Assembly (NCBI RefSeq): GCF_002838765.1
Contig: NZ_CP025120.1
Span: forward strand, 1,736,001-1,800,000
Direction of reading: 5' to 3'
DNA length: 64,000 nt
Origin: Kangiella profundi
Lineage (GTDB): Bacteria > Pseudomonadota > Gammaproteobacteria > Enterobacterales > Kangiellaceae
Under the pieces are notes generated by a model. The model saw only the letters and a program-made list of their open reading frames with translations. It ran no database searches and had not been told where the DNA came from. How positions within the stretch are numbered: the first letter of the stretch is position 1; each line of letters starts with the position of its first letter. This document shows, piece after piece, positions 1 through 7,752 of the stretch. A program made the position numbers and the translations under genes.

Positions 1-163
1 CTTGAGAAATTTCGCTTATAGGCCGACTCTCTTTAGGAGAGGTGGTTTGTTGTTGCTCTGTTACAGTAGCATCCTCAACACTAGATGTTTTCGCTGTGTC
101 ATTTGCACAACTTGCCAGAAATAATGCTGAAGTTAGACCAATTAAACTTAACCTTAAAATCAT
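1..163 (-). CDS. Putative lipoprotein, N-terminal part only (runs off the window)
   Basis: The minus strand from 163 reads a 54-codon open frame that continues past base 1. It starts MILRLSLIGLTSALFLASCA, a lipoprotein signal peptide with lipobox LASC (lipid-carrying Cys19). A Ser/Thr/Gln/Glu-rich stretch of linker type follows. A purine-rich ribosome site (AAGGAAAG) lies just upstream of the ATG, which supports this start. The mature part is too short to assign a family. It is transcribed in the same direction as gloA, which lies immediately upstream of it at 212-604. Confidence 0.7.
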   Translation of the reverse strand, partial: MILRLSLIGLTSALFLASCANDTAKTSSVEDATVTEQQQTTSPKESRPISEISQ

Positions 164-211
164 TGAAGCTTTCCTTATAGTCTTATGAATAATGAATTTG
201 GAAAATAGAGC

Positions 212-604
212 CTACTTGTTATGTCTATCTTCTAATAGTTCTATTTTGTATCCATCCGGATCTTCTACGAATGCCAGAACTGTTGTGCCGTGTTTCATAG
301 GTCCTGGTTCGCGTGTCACTTTGCCGCCCGCCTGACGAATTTTCTCACACGCTTCATAGACATCTTCTACCGCGATGGCGATATGACCGAAGGCATCGCC
401 CATCTCATAATCGTCAGTATCCCAGTTATGGGTTAATTCCAGTACGGTATTGTCTTTTTCCTCGCCATACCCCACAAAAGCTAATGTAAATCGTCCGGAT
501 TCGTAGTCATGTTTACGAATCAGCTTCATGCCAAGCACATCAGTATAAAAATGCAGTGCTTTGTCCAGATCACGTACGCGAAGCATGGTATGTAGAATTC
601 TCAT
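212..604 (-). CDS. gloA: Lactoylglutathione lyase (glyoxalase I)
   Basis: The 130-residue protein converts the methylglyoxal-glutathione hemithioacetal to S-lactoylglutathione, the first step of cytosolic methylglyoxal detoxification. It is a single vicinal-oxygen-chelate fold protein of normal family length. The four expected Ni-type metal ligands are visible at the E. coli GloA positions: His5, Glu56, His74 and Glu122 (in KIELLED). The ATG at 604 is preceded by a strong GGAGGAATA ribosome site. It is divergent from pyrC. In Pseudomonas a gloA gene also lies near pyrC-rnt-prx-bfd, as I recall. Confidence 0.95.
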   Translation of the reverse strand: MRILHTMLRVRDLDKALHFYTDVLGMKLIRKHDYESGRFTLAFVGYGEEKDNTVLELTHNWDTDDYEMGDAFGHIAIAVEDVYEACEKIRQAGGKVTREPGPMKHGTTVLAFVEDPDGYKIELLEDRHNK

Positions 605-654
605 TATTCCTCCGAAACTAATTTATTGAGTTACGCTTTAGTTGCAAGCATGAC

Positions 655-715
655 TTGCGTATAATAGCCGGCCATTATAGCAAGTAAATGGTGAAGCGCC
701 CTCAAAGGGCTCGAA
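655..715 (+). promoter_or_regulatory. pyrC promoter -10 and leader hairpin covering the ribosome site
   Basis: A consensus -10 hexamer TATAAT lies at 660-665. No good -35 is obvious. The leader contains GCCCT-CAA-AGGGC (698-710), whose 3' arm holds the only purine-rich Shine-Dalgarno candidate (AAAGGG, 8 bases before the ATG at 719). In enteric pyrC a leader hairpin that hides the ribosome site mediates pyrimidine control. A similar role here is inference from a 5-bp stem only. Confidence 0.4.
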
Positions 716-718
716 TTT

Positions 719-1759
719 ATGCAAAGCATTACGATCACTCGTCCAGACGACTGGCACATTCACCTGCGTTCCGGCGCAGCCCTCCAACATACCGTCAAAG
801 ATGCAGCCCGCCAATTTGCGCGCGCTATTGTCATGCCCAACCTGGTACCACCGGTGACCAACGTTGAGCAGGCCAAAGACTATCGCGACTGTATTTTACG
901 CTATAAAAGTGACAGTGCTGAGTTTGAGCCTTTAATGACCCTTTATCTGACCGATAATACTTCGGTGGAAGATATTGAAGAAGCGGTAGCTTCCAACTTT
1001 GTTAAGGCTTGTAAACTTTATCCTGCTGGGGCAACAACAAACTCTGACTCTGGCCTTACCGATATTGAAAAAGCCTATCCCGTGTTCGAGAAGATGGCTG
1101 AACTGGGCCTTCCACTATTGGTTCATGGCGAAGTGACCTCTCCTGACATTGATGTTTTTGATCGTGAAAAGGTTTTCATTGATACCAAGTTGCGTCCAGT
1201 TATCGAGAAATTCCCTAACCTCAAAGTGGTTCTGGAACATATCACCACCAAAGATGCGGTTGAATTTGTTCGCTCTCAGGGACCCAATGTGGCTGCAACC
1301 ATTACTGTCCACCACCTCTTACTAAACCGTAATGATATGTTGGTCGGTGGTATTCGCCCACATCTATATTGTCTGCCAATCCTGAAGCGCCAGGAGCATC
1401 AGGCTGCACTAGTAGCAGCAGCTATATCAGGCTCACCAAAATTCTTCCTTGGTACTGATAGCGCTCCGCATTCAAAAGACAAAAAAGAGAATGCCTGCGG
1501 CTGTGCTGGGGTTTATACCGCCTATTCAGCCATTGAGTTGTATGCTGAAGTGTTCGAATCTCACAATGCACTTGATAAGTTAGAAGCCTTTGCCAGTTTC
1601 TATGGTCCAGACTTCTACGGACTTCCTCGCAATACCGATACCATTACTTTGGTAAAAGAATCTTGGAAAATGCCGAAAAAACTGTGCCTTGGAAACGATA
1701 CTCTGGTGCCATTCAGAGCCGGTGAAACTATCGAGTGGAAAATCAAAGACAATGCATAA
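719..1759 (+). CDS. pyrC: Dihydroorotase (class II, PyrC type)
   Basis: The enzyme cyclises carbamoyl-aspartate to dihydroorotate in de novo pyrimidine synthesis. At 346 residues it has the length of E. coli PyrC. The binuclear zinc site is complete: His13 and His15 (WHIH), the carbamylated lysine Lys99 (ACKLYPAG), His136 (LVHGE), His174 (LEHIT) and Asp247 (GTDSAPH). All are offset by three residues from E. coli numbering. Its last eight bases overlap the chosen start of rnt, so the two are probably one transcription unit. Confidence 0.97.
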   Translation: MQSITITRPDDWHIHLRSGAALQHTVKDAARQFARAIVMPNLVPPVTNVEQAKDYRDCILRYKSDSAEFEPLMTLYLTDNTSVEDIEEAVASNFVKACKLYPAGATTNSDSGLTDIEKAYPVFEKMAELGLPLLVHGEVTSPDIDVFDREKVFIDTKLRPVIEKFPNLKVVLEHITTKDAVEFVRSQGPNVAATITVHHLLLNRNDMLVGGIRPHLYCLPILKRQEHQAALVAAAISGSPKFFLGTDSAPHSKDKKENACGCAGVYTAYSAIELYAEVFESHNALDKLEAFASFYGPDFYGLPRNTDTITLVKESWKMPKKLCLGNDTLVPFRAGETIEWKIKDNA

Positions 1760-2354
1760 CTTAAGCATGAAGGAGCGTTTCCGAGGCTTCTTCCCAGTCA
1801 TTGTCGATGTGGAGACAGGCGGCTTTAACGCAACAACCGATGCGCTGTTGGAGCTTGCGGCTGTCACCACCACTTTCAATGAAGAAGACAAACTCGAAAT
1901 AAGCAATCAATATCACTTTAATATTGAGCCCTTTGAAGGAGCCAATATAGAACAGAAGGCCTTAGACTTTACTGGCATTGACCCTGACAACCCGTTACGT
2001 GGCGCAATTTCAGAACAAAAAGCGCTGAAAAGTCTCTTCAAAGATTTAAGGACAGAGCAAAAAGACGCCGAGTGTAATCGTTGCGTTCTGGTCGGTCATA
2101 ACTCCTGGTTTGACTTAAGCTTCTTAAATGCTGCCAGTGAGCGCGCCAATATTAAGCGTAATCCTTTCCACCCTTTTACCAGCTTTGATACGGCTTCGTT
2201 ATCTGCACTCATGCTCGGGCATACAGTTCTAGCACAGGCCTGTGATCTGGCCGGAATCGAGTTCAGTCAGAAAGAAGCCCATTCCGCTTTGTACGATGCC
2301 ACTAAAACCGCTGAGCTTTTCTGCTTACTGGTTAACCGCGCCAATCAATTTTAG
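1752..2354 (+). CDS. rnt: Ribonuclease T (3'-5' exoribonuclease)
   Basis: RNase T trims 3' ends of tRNA and other stable RNAs. It is a DEDDh exonuclease: VDVETGG supplies the first Asp and Glu, HNSWFD the third acidic residue, and EAHSALYD the catalytic His and last Asp. The segment [19 protein letters not shown] aligns closely with E. coli RNase T. The open frame extends upstream inside pyrC. I chose ATG 1752 (200 residues, 8-base overlap with pyrC) because family homology begins about a dozen residues before RFRG. ATG 1767 is an alternative. Neither start has a strong ribosome site, consistent with coupling to pyrC. Confidence 0.93.
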   Translation: MHNLSMKERFRGFFPVIVDVETGGFNATTDALLELAAVTTTFNEEDKLEISNQYHFNIEPFEGANIEQKALDFTGIDPDNPLRGAISEQKALKSLFKDLRTEQKDAECNRCVLVGHNSWFDLSFLNAASERANIKRNPFHPFTSFDTASLSALMLGHTVLAQACDLAGIEFSQKEAHSALYDATKTAELFCLLVNRANQF

Positions 2355-2362
2355 CCTTTTAA

Positions 2363-2611
2363 TTATCGGCCGTTGTATAAGCAGCGGCCGCATAACTCTT
2401 CGCAGGTCATCTGCAAAATTAATGCCTTCTCGACAAGCTTGAGTTTCTCAGGCGTAACCGAGCTGAGTTCTTCGTAACTGACTAATCCCGATTCAAATAA
2501 CTCTTTCAAACGTCGACCTTTCCAACAAGCAACAACTTCACCGGAGGTCCGCTCGACTAATTGCAATTCTGGCCTGGGCTTATCCAACCAGGCATTAATC
2601 ATGTATGTCAC
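2363..2611 (-). CDS. Small cysteine-containing protein of unknown function, Fur-box promoter
   Basis: I do not recognise this 82-residue family. The N-terminal half contains VVACWKG and the C-terminus ends in CEELCGRCLYNGR, a CxxxCxxC cluster suggestive of metal or Fe-S binding or a thiol role. GTG at 2611 is preferred over the in-frame ATG at 2602 because AAGGA sits 6 bases before the GTG but 15 before the ATG. It converges with rnt. Its promoter overlaps a near-perfect Fur box, so expression is probably induced by iron limitation. There is no signal peptide or membrane segment. Confidence 0.65.
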   Translation of the reverse strand: MTYMINAWLDKPRPELQLVERTSGEVVACWKGRRLKELFESGLVSYEELSSVTPEKLKLVEKALILQMTCEELCGRCLYNGR

Positions 2612-2655
2612 ACTACATCCTTCTCATTCAAAAGAAATAATTTACAACTCACAAA

Positions 2656-2686
2656 TGAGAATAATTATCATTTGCATAAATTGCAA
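2656..2686 (-). promoter_or_regulatory. Fur box overlapping a minus-strand promoter
   Basis: TGAGAATAATTATCA at 2656-2670 matches the 7-1-7 Fur consensus TGATAATNATTATCA with one mismatch. On the minus strand a -35 TTGCAA (2686-2681), a 17-base spacer and a -10 TATTCT (2663-2658) overlap it. This would start a transcript about 40 bases before the GTG at 2611. A plus-strand role for the peptidase gene at 2794 is possible but I see no good promoter in that direction. Confidence 0.7.
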
Positions 2687-2793
2687 TAGGTATTTCCTTC
2701 TATTATTAAAAAGTTCACAGCTTGGGGTGCATTCCATTGAATTTGGACTTATGCTAAGGAGATTACTTTTTCAACAACAGGTTTTAATTTACG

Positions 2794-3816
2794 ATGATAA
2801 AACAAACGCTTACCGCACTTATTCTAATCGGTGGATTAGCATCTGGAGTTAATGCCATGGATAGTTCAGACAAAGCAAAGTCTAAAACAGCCATCGTGAT
2901 CCATGGCGGAGCCGGGACCATATTGAAATCTAAAATGACGCCAGAAATTGAGCAGGCTTATATTGAAGCTCTAACTCATGCTCTCAAGACCGGTCACCAG
3001 ATTCTTAAAGAAGGTGGCTCAAGTACAGAAGCAGTAAAAGCGACCATCGTAACCATGGAAGACTCGCCCCTGTTTAATGCCGGTAAAGGTGCAGTATTTA
3101 CTCATGAAGGTAAGAATGAACTGGATGCCTCTATCATGGTTAGCAGCGATCGCTCAGCTGGTGCCGTTGCTGGTGTCAGCCATATTAAGAACCCCATTCT
3201 GCTGGCGGATAAAGTTCGTACCGATTCCAAGCATGTGCTGATGGCCCGCGAAGGCGCCGAAGCGTTTGCCAAAGAGCAAGGCTTTGACATGGTTGACCCT
3301 AAATACTTCTTTACCCAGAACCGCTGGGATCAACTGCAAAAGATCCTCAAAGAAACCCCAGACAAAATGCAGTTGTCCGAAGATGAAGCCAAGAATTCCA
3401 AGTTTGGTACGGTAGGTGCGGTAGCACTTGATATGAATGGAGTAATAACTGCAGGTACTTCAACTGGTGGCATGACCAATAAACGGTATGGACGTATTGG
3501 CGACTCGCCGATTATAGGTGCAGGCACCTATGCCAATGAATATTGCGGTATCTCAGCCACAGGTCATGGCGAATACTTCATTCGTGCAGCTGTAGCTTAT
3601 GATATTTGTGCGCTGGTTGAATACAAAGGCGAAAGCATTCAGAGCGCTGCCGACATCGTTATTCAAGAGAAACTGAAAACCATGGGTGGTGATGGCGGTG
3701 TGATTGGATTAGATAAAGATGGCAACATCATGATGAGCTTCAATACTCCAGGGATGTACCGTGGCTCCATAGATGTTGATGGCAACATCACCATTGAAAT
3801 CTATCAGGAACACTAA
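2794..3816 (+). CDS. Exported isoaspartyl peptidase / plant-type L-asparaginase
   Basis: This is an Ntn-hydrolase of the isoaspartyl dipeptidase (IaaA/asparaginase type III) family, 340 residues. It removes beta-aspartyl residues from peptides or hydrolyses asparagine. A signal peptide (residues 1-21, ending VNA) predicts periplasmic location. KTAIVIHGGAGTI and FNAGKGAVFT are family motifs. The autoprocessing and nucleophile threonine is Thr206 in KFGTVGAVAL, and GTSTGGMTNKRYGRIGDSP forms the substrate pocket of the beta chain. The mature enzyme should be an alpha/beta heterotetramer after self-cleavage before Thr206. The gene stands alone before the small lipoprotein gene at 3847. Confidence 0.92.
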   Translation: MIKQTLTALILIGGLASGVNAMDSSDKAKSKTAIVIHGGAGTILKSKMTPEIEQAYIEALTHALKTGHQILKEGGSSTEAVKATIVTMEDSPLFNAGKGAVFTHEGKNELDASIMVSSDRSAGAVAGVSHIKNPILLADKVRTDSKHVLMAREGAEAFAKEQGFDMVDPKYFFTQNRWDQLQKILKETPDKMQLSEDEAKNSKFGTVGAVALDMNGVITAGTSTGGMTNKRYGRIGDSPIIGAGTYANEYCGISATGHGEYFIRAAVAYDICALVEYKGESIQSAADIVIQEKLKTMGGDGGVIGLDKDGNIMMSFNTPGMYRGSIDVDGNITIEIYQEH

Positions 3817-3846
3817 ATACTATTTGCAGGCGTTAAAGGAGTTCTT

Positions 3847-4269
3847 ATGAAAGTTAACATTTCACTTATTTTCTTATTATTCATAGTGCTAAGCGCCTGC
3901 AATGACCATACATCAAGCCGAGACTCGTCACCATCAAAAGAGCAATCCGATGAAGATATAGCAGTTTTACAACCTTATCTGGATGACCCTGTCATGGAGA
4001 CCAGTTCCAATGGTGTGCGAAAACTTGGTCTTTATTCTGAAGCCAATGACACAGGAACTTTTAAAGATTGTAAGACTGGGAAAAGTTTCCGTGTTGATAT
4101 CAGCAATAACACACACGCACTACACTCAACCTACAGCGCACTAAGTCATAACCAAGGGCAGCCATTATTGGTAGATATCATTGCTGAGGTAAAAACCAAT
4201 AATGAAGACACTGAAGTCCTGCAGCCTAAGAAATTGTTAGGAGTCATTCATAAACAAACTTGCAACTAA
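3847..4269 (+). CDS. Putative small lipoprotein
   Basis: The 140-residue protein begins with a lipoprotein signal peptide ending LSAC (Cys18), followed by a Ser-rich linker. The mature domain has GTFKDCKTGKSFRVD and later QPLLVDIIAEV. This pattern (a short Cys-containing beta strand, then a strand opening onto a beta-barrel-like segment) resembles NlpE/META-like envelope lipoproteins, but the similarity is weak. It follows the isoaspartyl peptidase by 30 bases with a purine-rich AAAGGAG ribosome site, so co-transcription is likely. Function is unknown. Confidence 0.75.
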   Translation: MKVNISLIFLLFIVLSACNDHTSSRDSSPSKEQSDEDIAVLQPYLDDPVMETSSNGVRKLGLYSEANDTGTFKDCKTGKSFRVDISNNTHALHSTYSALSHNQGQPLLVDIIAEVKTNNEDTEVLQPKKLLGVIHKQTCN

Positions 4270-4307
4270 AACCAAATCTGCAAACCATCCTTAGTATCAC
4301 AAGACAT

Positions 4308-4495
4308 AAAAAAGCCTGACAAAACTGCTGAGCTTTTCATCAACCTAATTACGAAGGAAAATTGTCCACATTCGAGGCCGCTAATCATTTTTCAGCGGAG
4401 GTGACCGATTAGATCGTTGAGCTCAAAAAAAGCCCAGCAAGACTGCCAGGCTTTCTTACATGTAATTACGCAGGAAGATTTTTCTTAGACGAGGC
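4308..4495. repeat. Diverged direct duplication of about 70 bp in an intergenic region
   Basis: Segment 4308-4378 and segment 4425-4495 align along their length. Shared landmarks are the A-run followed by GCC, an ACTGC core, GCTTT, AATTACG.AGGAA.ATT and CGAGGC. Both copies look like minus-strand terminator regions (see 4425-4454). The gap between peroxiredoxin and the upstream lipoprotein gene (4270-4587) holds nothing else I can identify. Confidence 0.5.
4425..4454 (-). terminator. Probable Rho-independent terminator of the peroxiredoxin gene
   Basis: On the minus strand AAAGCC..GCA-GTCT-TGC..GGCTTT forms a stem with an internal mismatch and is followed by a run of seven T. It lies about 130 bases beyond the prx stop. 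The weaker copy at 4308-4340 may be a second terminator. Confidence 0.6.
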
Positions 4496-4587
4496 AAAAC
4501 AGAATTTAGGGATGGGAGTTTGCTAAAAGCAAATGACCAGTTTTAAATTCTGTTTTAACAAAGTATAAGGAAAATCTAACAAGTAAT

Positions 4588-5193
4588 TTATAGTTTGTCA
4601 GCTGATTCGGACAAGTACTTCGCCACACCTTCAGGAGTCGCATCCATACCTTTATCACCTTTGTTCCAACCTGCTGGGCAAACTTCGCCGTGCTCTTCGT
4701 GGAACTGAAGCGCGTCAACCATACGAATCATTTCGTCTACGTTACGACCTAGAGGAAGATCATTAACTACTTGATGACGTACTACACCGTCTTTATCGAT
4801 TAGGAATGAACCACGGAATGCAACGCCTGCCTCTGGATGCTCTACGTCGAATGCCTGGCAGATTTCGTGCTTAACATCAGCAACTAGTGTGTAACCTACT
4901 TGGCCGATACCACCATTTTTGATATCAGTGTTACGCCATGCGTTGTGAGTGAAGTGAGAGTCGATTGAAACACCAATCACTTCTACGCCACGCTTTTTGA
5001 ACTCGTCTAAACGGTGATCAAATGCGATTAGCTCTGATGGGCATACGAAAGTGAAGTCTAGAGGATAGAAAAATACGACGGTTGGCTTACCTTTGGTGGC
5101 TTCTGCGAAGTTGAAGTCTTCTACGATTTCGCCATTGCCTAATACTGCTGCTGCTGTGAAGTCTGGTGCCTTACGGCCTACTAATACTCCCAT
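4588..5193 (-). CDS. Typical 2-Cys peroxiredoxin (AhpC/Prx1 group)
   Basis: This thiol peroxidase reduces hydrogen peroxide and alkyl hydroperoxides in the cytosol. It has 201 residues, with the peroxidatic Cys51 in DFTFVCPSE, the resolving Cys172 in GEVCPAGW and a GGIG loop (94-97). The C-terminus is YLSESADKL, so the YF helix of overoxidation-sensitive Prx is only partly present. ATG 5193 follows GGAGGAAATA. An upstream in-frame TTG at 5205 overlaps that ribosome site and is rejected as start. In Pseudomonas an equivalent gene lies between rnt and bfd, as here apart from insertions. Confidence 0.94.
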   Translation of the reverse strand: MGVLVGRKAPDFTAAAVLGNGEIVEDFNFAEATKGKPTVVFFYPLDFTFVCPSELIAFDHRLDEFKKRGVEVIGVSIDSHFTHNAWRNTDIKNGGIGQVGYTLVADVKHEICQAFDVEHPEAGVAFRGSFLIDKDGVVRHQVVNDLPLGRNVDEMIRMVDALQFHEEHGEVCPAGWNKGDKGMDATPEGVAKYLSESADKL

Positions 5194-5330
5194 TATTTCC
5201 TCCAAGAGTGTGTTTATTCAATTTTAGGTGTGCGTATTATACGCTGATATACGATTAATTCTTAAGACCTTTCACAAAAGATTAAAGTCTTTTTTAATGC
5301 TATAAAAAAACTTGAACGACAACACTTAAC

Positions 5331-6290
5331 TCAGCTACTGGGGGATATCACTGAGTGGGCGCTGATTCCTTTACGGGTTTGCTCAAAACTTTCTCGCATC
5401 AGGGTTCTGAACCACTTATGCAGCGCCGTTTGGTGTTGTCGTTCATGCCAATAGAGATATATGTCCAGTTTTGGCAGTTTCAAGGGCATTTCTTTCATGA
5501 CGACGCCATAACGCTCACCTTCTTTTTCCGCGACCAGTCGCGGCATGGAGAACATCAAATCAGTGCGACTACAGATATCGAGTGCTAAGTGGAATGTTGG
5601 TACATACAGTGCAATTTTTCTCGAGTATCCCTGCTTTTCCAAAGTACGATCAATGAATGGCCTTCCTTTACCTGTGACTGTCACCAGCCCATGTCTTTGC
5701 TGTAAATACTCATCTAGCCCGATGTCTTTCTTCTTAGCTAAGTGATGGCTCTTTGACATCACGAGCACAAAATCATGTTGAATCAGGTGGAAATTATGAT
5801 ACTTAGTGCTTTCTAGCGACTTATCTTCCTCGCTAACCAAAAAGTCGATATCGCCCTGCTCTAACAGGGATATGCCATCGGGACGGATATTGAAGGAACG
5901 TAGCGCAACATTGGGGGCCTGTGCCTGCAGGTCCTGCCATAGATTCGGCATAAACAGGCTCATCTCCAAATCCATGGACATGATACTGATCTCACCTTTG
6001 GCATTGGCCGGTTCGAATTTTTCTGGCTGAATCATGCACATGAAATCCGCTAACCAGCTTTTAAGTTTAGGCTGAAGTTCAGCGGCTTTGTCCGTTAGTT
6101 GATAGCCATTACCAACACGGACTAATAAAGGGTCGGCCAGCATTTCTCGCAGTCTTTGCAAGGAACGGCTTACCGCCGGCTGACTCATATGAAGCCGATC
6201 AGCAGCATTTGAAATGTGCTTTTCTTCAAGCAGAACATCCAGCAGCACCAGCAAATTCATATCCATGGAACGAATATTCTCAGTTTGCAT
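5331..6290 (-). CDS. LysR-family transcriptional regulator
   Basis: The 319-residue protein has an N-terminal winged helix-turn-helix (ISNAADRLHMSQPAVSRSLQ) and a LysR substrate-binding domain. ATG 6290 has a purine-rich AAAGAGAT upstream; the upstream in-frame ATG at 6317 has no ribosome site, so the shorter form is chosen. It is divergent from the wrbA-like quinone reductase, the usual arrangement for a LysR regulator and its target. The inducer is unknown. The sequence resembles the NodD/LeuO-type branch, with MDMNLLVLLDVLLEEKHIS at the N-terminus. Confidence 0.9.
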   Translation of the reverse strand: MQTENIRSMDMNLLVLLDVLLEEKHISNAADRLHMSQPAVSRSLQRLREMLADPLLVRVGNGYQLTDKAAELQPKLKSWLADFMCMIQPEKFEPANAKGEISIMSMDLEMSLFMPNLWQDLQAQAPNVALRSFNIRPDGISLLEQGDIDFLVSEEDKSLESTKYHNFHLIQHDFVLVMSKSHHLAKKKDIGLDEYLQQRHGLVTVTGKGRPFIDRTLEKQGYSRKIALYVPTFHLALDICSRTDLMFSMPRLVAEKEGERYGVVMKEMPLKLPKLDIYLYWHERQHQTALHKWFRTLMRESFEQTRKGISAHSVISPSS

Positions 6291-6306
6291 AGTTAATATC
6301 TCTTTA

Positions 6307-6321
6307 ATGCATTTCATGCAT
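6307..6321. promoter_or_regulatory. Candidate LysR operator
   Basis: Two palindromic ATGCAT units separated by TTC lie between the divergent regulator and wrbA genes and contain the T-N11-A spacing (6308 to 6320) typical of LysR boxes. The assignment to this regulator is inference from position and symmetry. Confidence 0.4.
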
Positions 6322-6379
6322 AACTATAAACCCGTTAGAGTAGCGCCATCAAGTTAATTGTTTCAATCAGGAGACTTCA

Positions 6380-6946
6380 ATGAGTAATAAATTGGTAGCT
6401 GTGGTTTACCACAGTGGTTATGGCCACACCCAGGTTCTTGCAGAACAAGTTCATCAAGGCGCGAAAGACGCTGGGGCTGAAGCTTTACTAGTACCGGTAT
6501 CAGATGTCGATAACCACTGGGATGATTTAGCTAAAGCTGATGCCATTATTTTTGGTAGCCCAACCTACATGGGTAGCGTTAGTGCAGACTTTAAAGCTTT
6601 TATGGATAAATCATCCAAGGTTTGGGCTGAACAAGGCTGGAAAGACAAACTGGCAGCCGGTTTTACTAATTCAGGCTCCATGAGCGGTGATAAATTAAAC
6701 ACTTTGATTCAACTGTCAGTATTTGCGGCACAACAAAGCATGCTATGGGTCAGCCTAGGCTTGATGCCAGGTAACAATAGCACTCAAGGTTCACCTGATG
6801 ATATCAACCGTATTGGTGGTTACCTTGGTGCCATGGCACAAAGTAACACCGATCAGGGTTCAGATGTGGCCCCTCCGCAAAGTGATCGCGAAACTGCACG
6901 GCTACTGGGTGTTCGTGTTGCTGAAATAGCAAGTAAATTCAATTAG
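6380..6946 (+). CDS. NAD(P)H:quinone oxidoreductase, WrbA/flavodoxin family
   Basis: This flavodoxin-like protein (188 residues) is expected to bind FMN and reduce quinones by two electrons, limiting semiquinone and ROS formation. VYHSGYGHT (9-17) is the FMN phosphate loop, and IFGSPTYMGSVS is the second FMN contact. The C-terminal half has the insertion seen in WrbA-like proteins rather than in short flavodoxins. An AGGAG ribosome site precedes the ATG. It is divergently transcribed from the LysR gene, and the LysR protein probably controls it. Confidence 0.9.
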   Translation: MSNKLVAVVYHSGYGHTQVLAEQVHQGAKDAGAEALLVPVSDVDNHWDDLAKADAIIFGSPTYMGSVSADFKAFMDKSSKVWAEQGWKDKLAAGFTNSGSMSGDKLNTLIQLSVFAAQQSMLWVSLGLMPGNNSTQGSPDDINRIGGYLGAMAQSNTDQGSDVAPPQSDRETARLLGVRVAEIASKFN

Positions 6947-7091
6947 TTATACTGAAACTTAGTGTTTTCACGTCAGTTTCACAATGAGTTGTATAAGGTT
7001 TACACATCAGTTCCCCAACTGTGTTTGTTTAATCGATAGTCGAAAGACTCGTCTGAAACAAGGAAGTTATTTTGTAACACTCCCCCCTGAT

Positions 7092-7115
7092 GGCCACCTT
7101 GTGTGGCCTTTTTTT
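7092..7115 (+). terminator. Rho-independent terminator downstream of wrbA
   Basis: GGCCAC-CTTGT-GTGGCC is followed by seven T. It lies about 145 bases after the wrbA stop. The stretch between (6950-7090) holds a second hairpin (TGAAACT/AGTTTCA, about 6953-6981) but no gene I can recognise. A short 3' UTR-derived RNA cannot be excluded. Confidence 0.8.
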
Positions 7116-7209
7116 AATTTTCTATTTTTTTTATTTGTTACTTTTCAATAAATTACAAAAGGCTCTCTTCTAAGTATTTGATCTTCCCTAAATGCCAATG
7201 CAAGAGCAG

Positions 7210-7237
7210 TTGACAATCATTCTCATTTAGATATAAT
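7210..7237 (+). promoter_or_regulatory. bfd promoter with overlapping Fur box
   Basis: A near-consensus sigma-70 promoter is present: TTGACA (7210-7215), a 16-base spacer and TATAAT (7232-7237). TGACAATCATTCTCA (7211-7225) matches the 7-1-7 Fur consensus at 12 of 14 defined positions and overlaps the -35. Fur-Fe2+ bound there would block polymerase, so bfd should be expressed under iron limitation, as is known for Bfd in Pseudomonas. Confidence 0.8.
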
Positions 7238-7269
7238 TCTCACCATCGAACACTTTTTATTCTATTTCT

Positions 7270-7500
7270 ATGTACGTTTGCCTTTGTAAAGCTATCACAG
7301 ATAAGCAAATTAAAGATGCTGCCTATAATGGTGCAACCAGCATGCGTTGCCTGAATAAAGACCTTGGGGTTGCTACCCAATGTGGCAAATGTGCAGTGAC
7401 TGCCAAACAAATTCTGCGTGAGCACAAGAGTCAGGTTACTCAGTTCGACCCACAAACCACTCCAAACTTTGTGGATGCAACTTTGGGTAAAGCGCTCTAG
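7270..7500 (+). CDS. bfd: Bacterioferritin-associated ferredoxin
   Basis: Bfd is a [2Fe-2S] protein that docks on bacterioferritin and passes electrons to the Bfr haem so that stored Fe3+ leaves as Fe2+. The four cluster cysteines are Cys4, Cys6, Cys38 and Cys41 (MYVCLC and QCGKC). At 76 residues it is of family length with a short extra tail. It lies upstream of bfr but has its own promoter and terminator, so the two can be regulated oppositely: bfd by iron starvation and bfr by iron sufficiency. This matches the known division of roles. Confidence 0.95.
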   Translation: MYVCLCKAITDKQIKDAAYNGATSMRCLNKDLGVATQCGKCAVTAKQILREHKSQVTQFDPQTTPNFVDATLGKAL

Positions 7501-7530
7501 CAGAAACTGTCTCTCAGAAACTCATTCAAA

Positions 7531-7557
7531 AAGCCGCTTAGAAAGCGGCTTTTTTTG
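7531..7557 (+). terminator. bfd terminator
   Basis: A nine-base perfect stem AAGCCGCTT/AAGCGGCTT with a short loop is followed by a run of T, directly after the bfd stop. It separates bfd from bfr transcriptionally. Confidence 0.9.
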
Positions 7558-7752
7558 TGCTTGAAAGCTCTGTTCTTATGTGATCAATGCCAGTGTTATT
7601 TATCGAAAATCACTCTCAAACAAGAACTCATCACATTTAACAACCATTCTAATTTACATTTAAATTCAATGAGTTAGCAATGCGTTAGCTTGCTTGTAAG
7701 GTTTCAAAGTCGTACAATCACCAAATACATACTTAACAATTGGATCAAAACA

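Noticed and set aside
2601..2852. Plus-strand open frame before the isoaspartyl peptidase gene
   Set aside because: It covers the Fur box and promoter region and has no homology; a chance frame.
5194..5205. TTG start four codons upstream for peroxiredoxin
   Set aside because: It overlaps the GGAGG ribosome site that serves ATG 5193.
6947..7091. Small RNA gene between wrbA and its terminator
   Set aside because: There are hairpins but no convincing promoter; kept only as a note.
7690..7752. N-terminal extension of bacterioferritin
   Set aside because: No family homology before [13 protein letters not shown]; the extension is upstream leader sequence.
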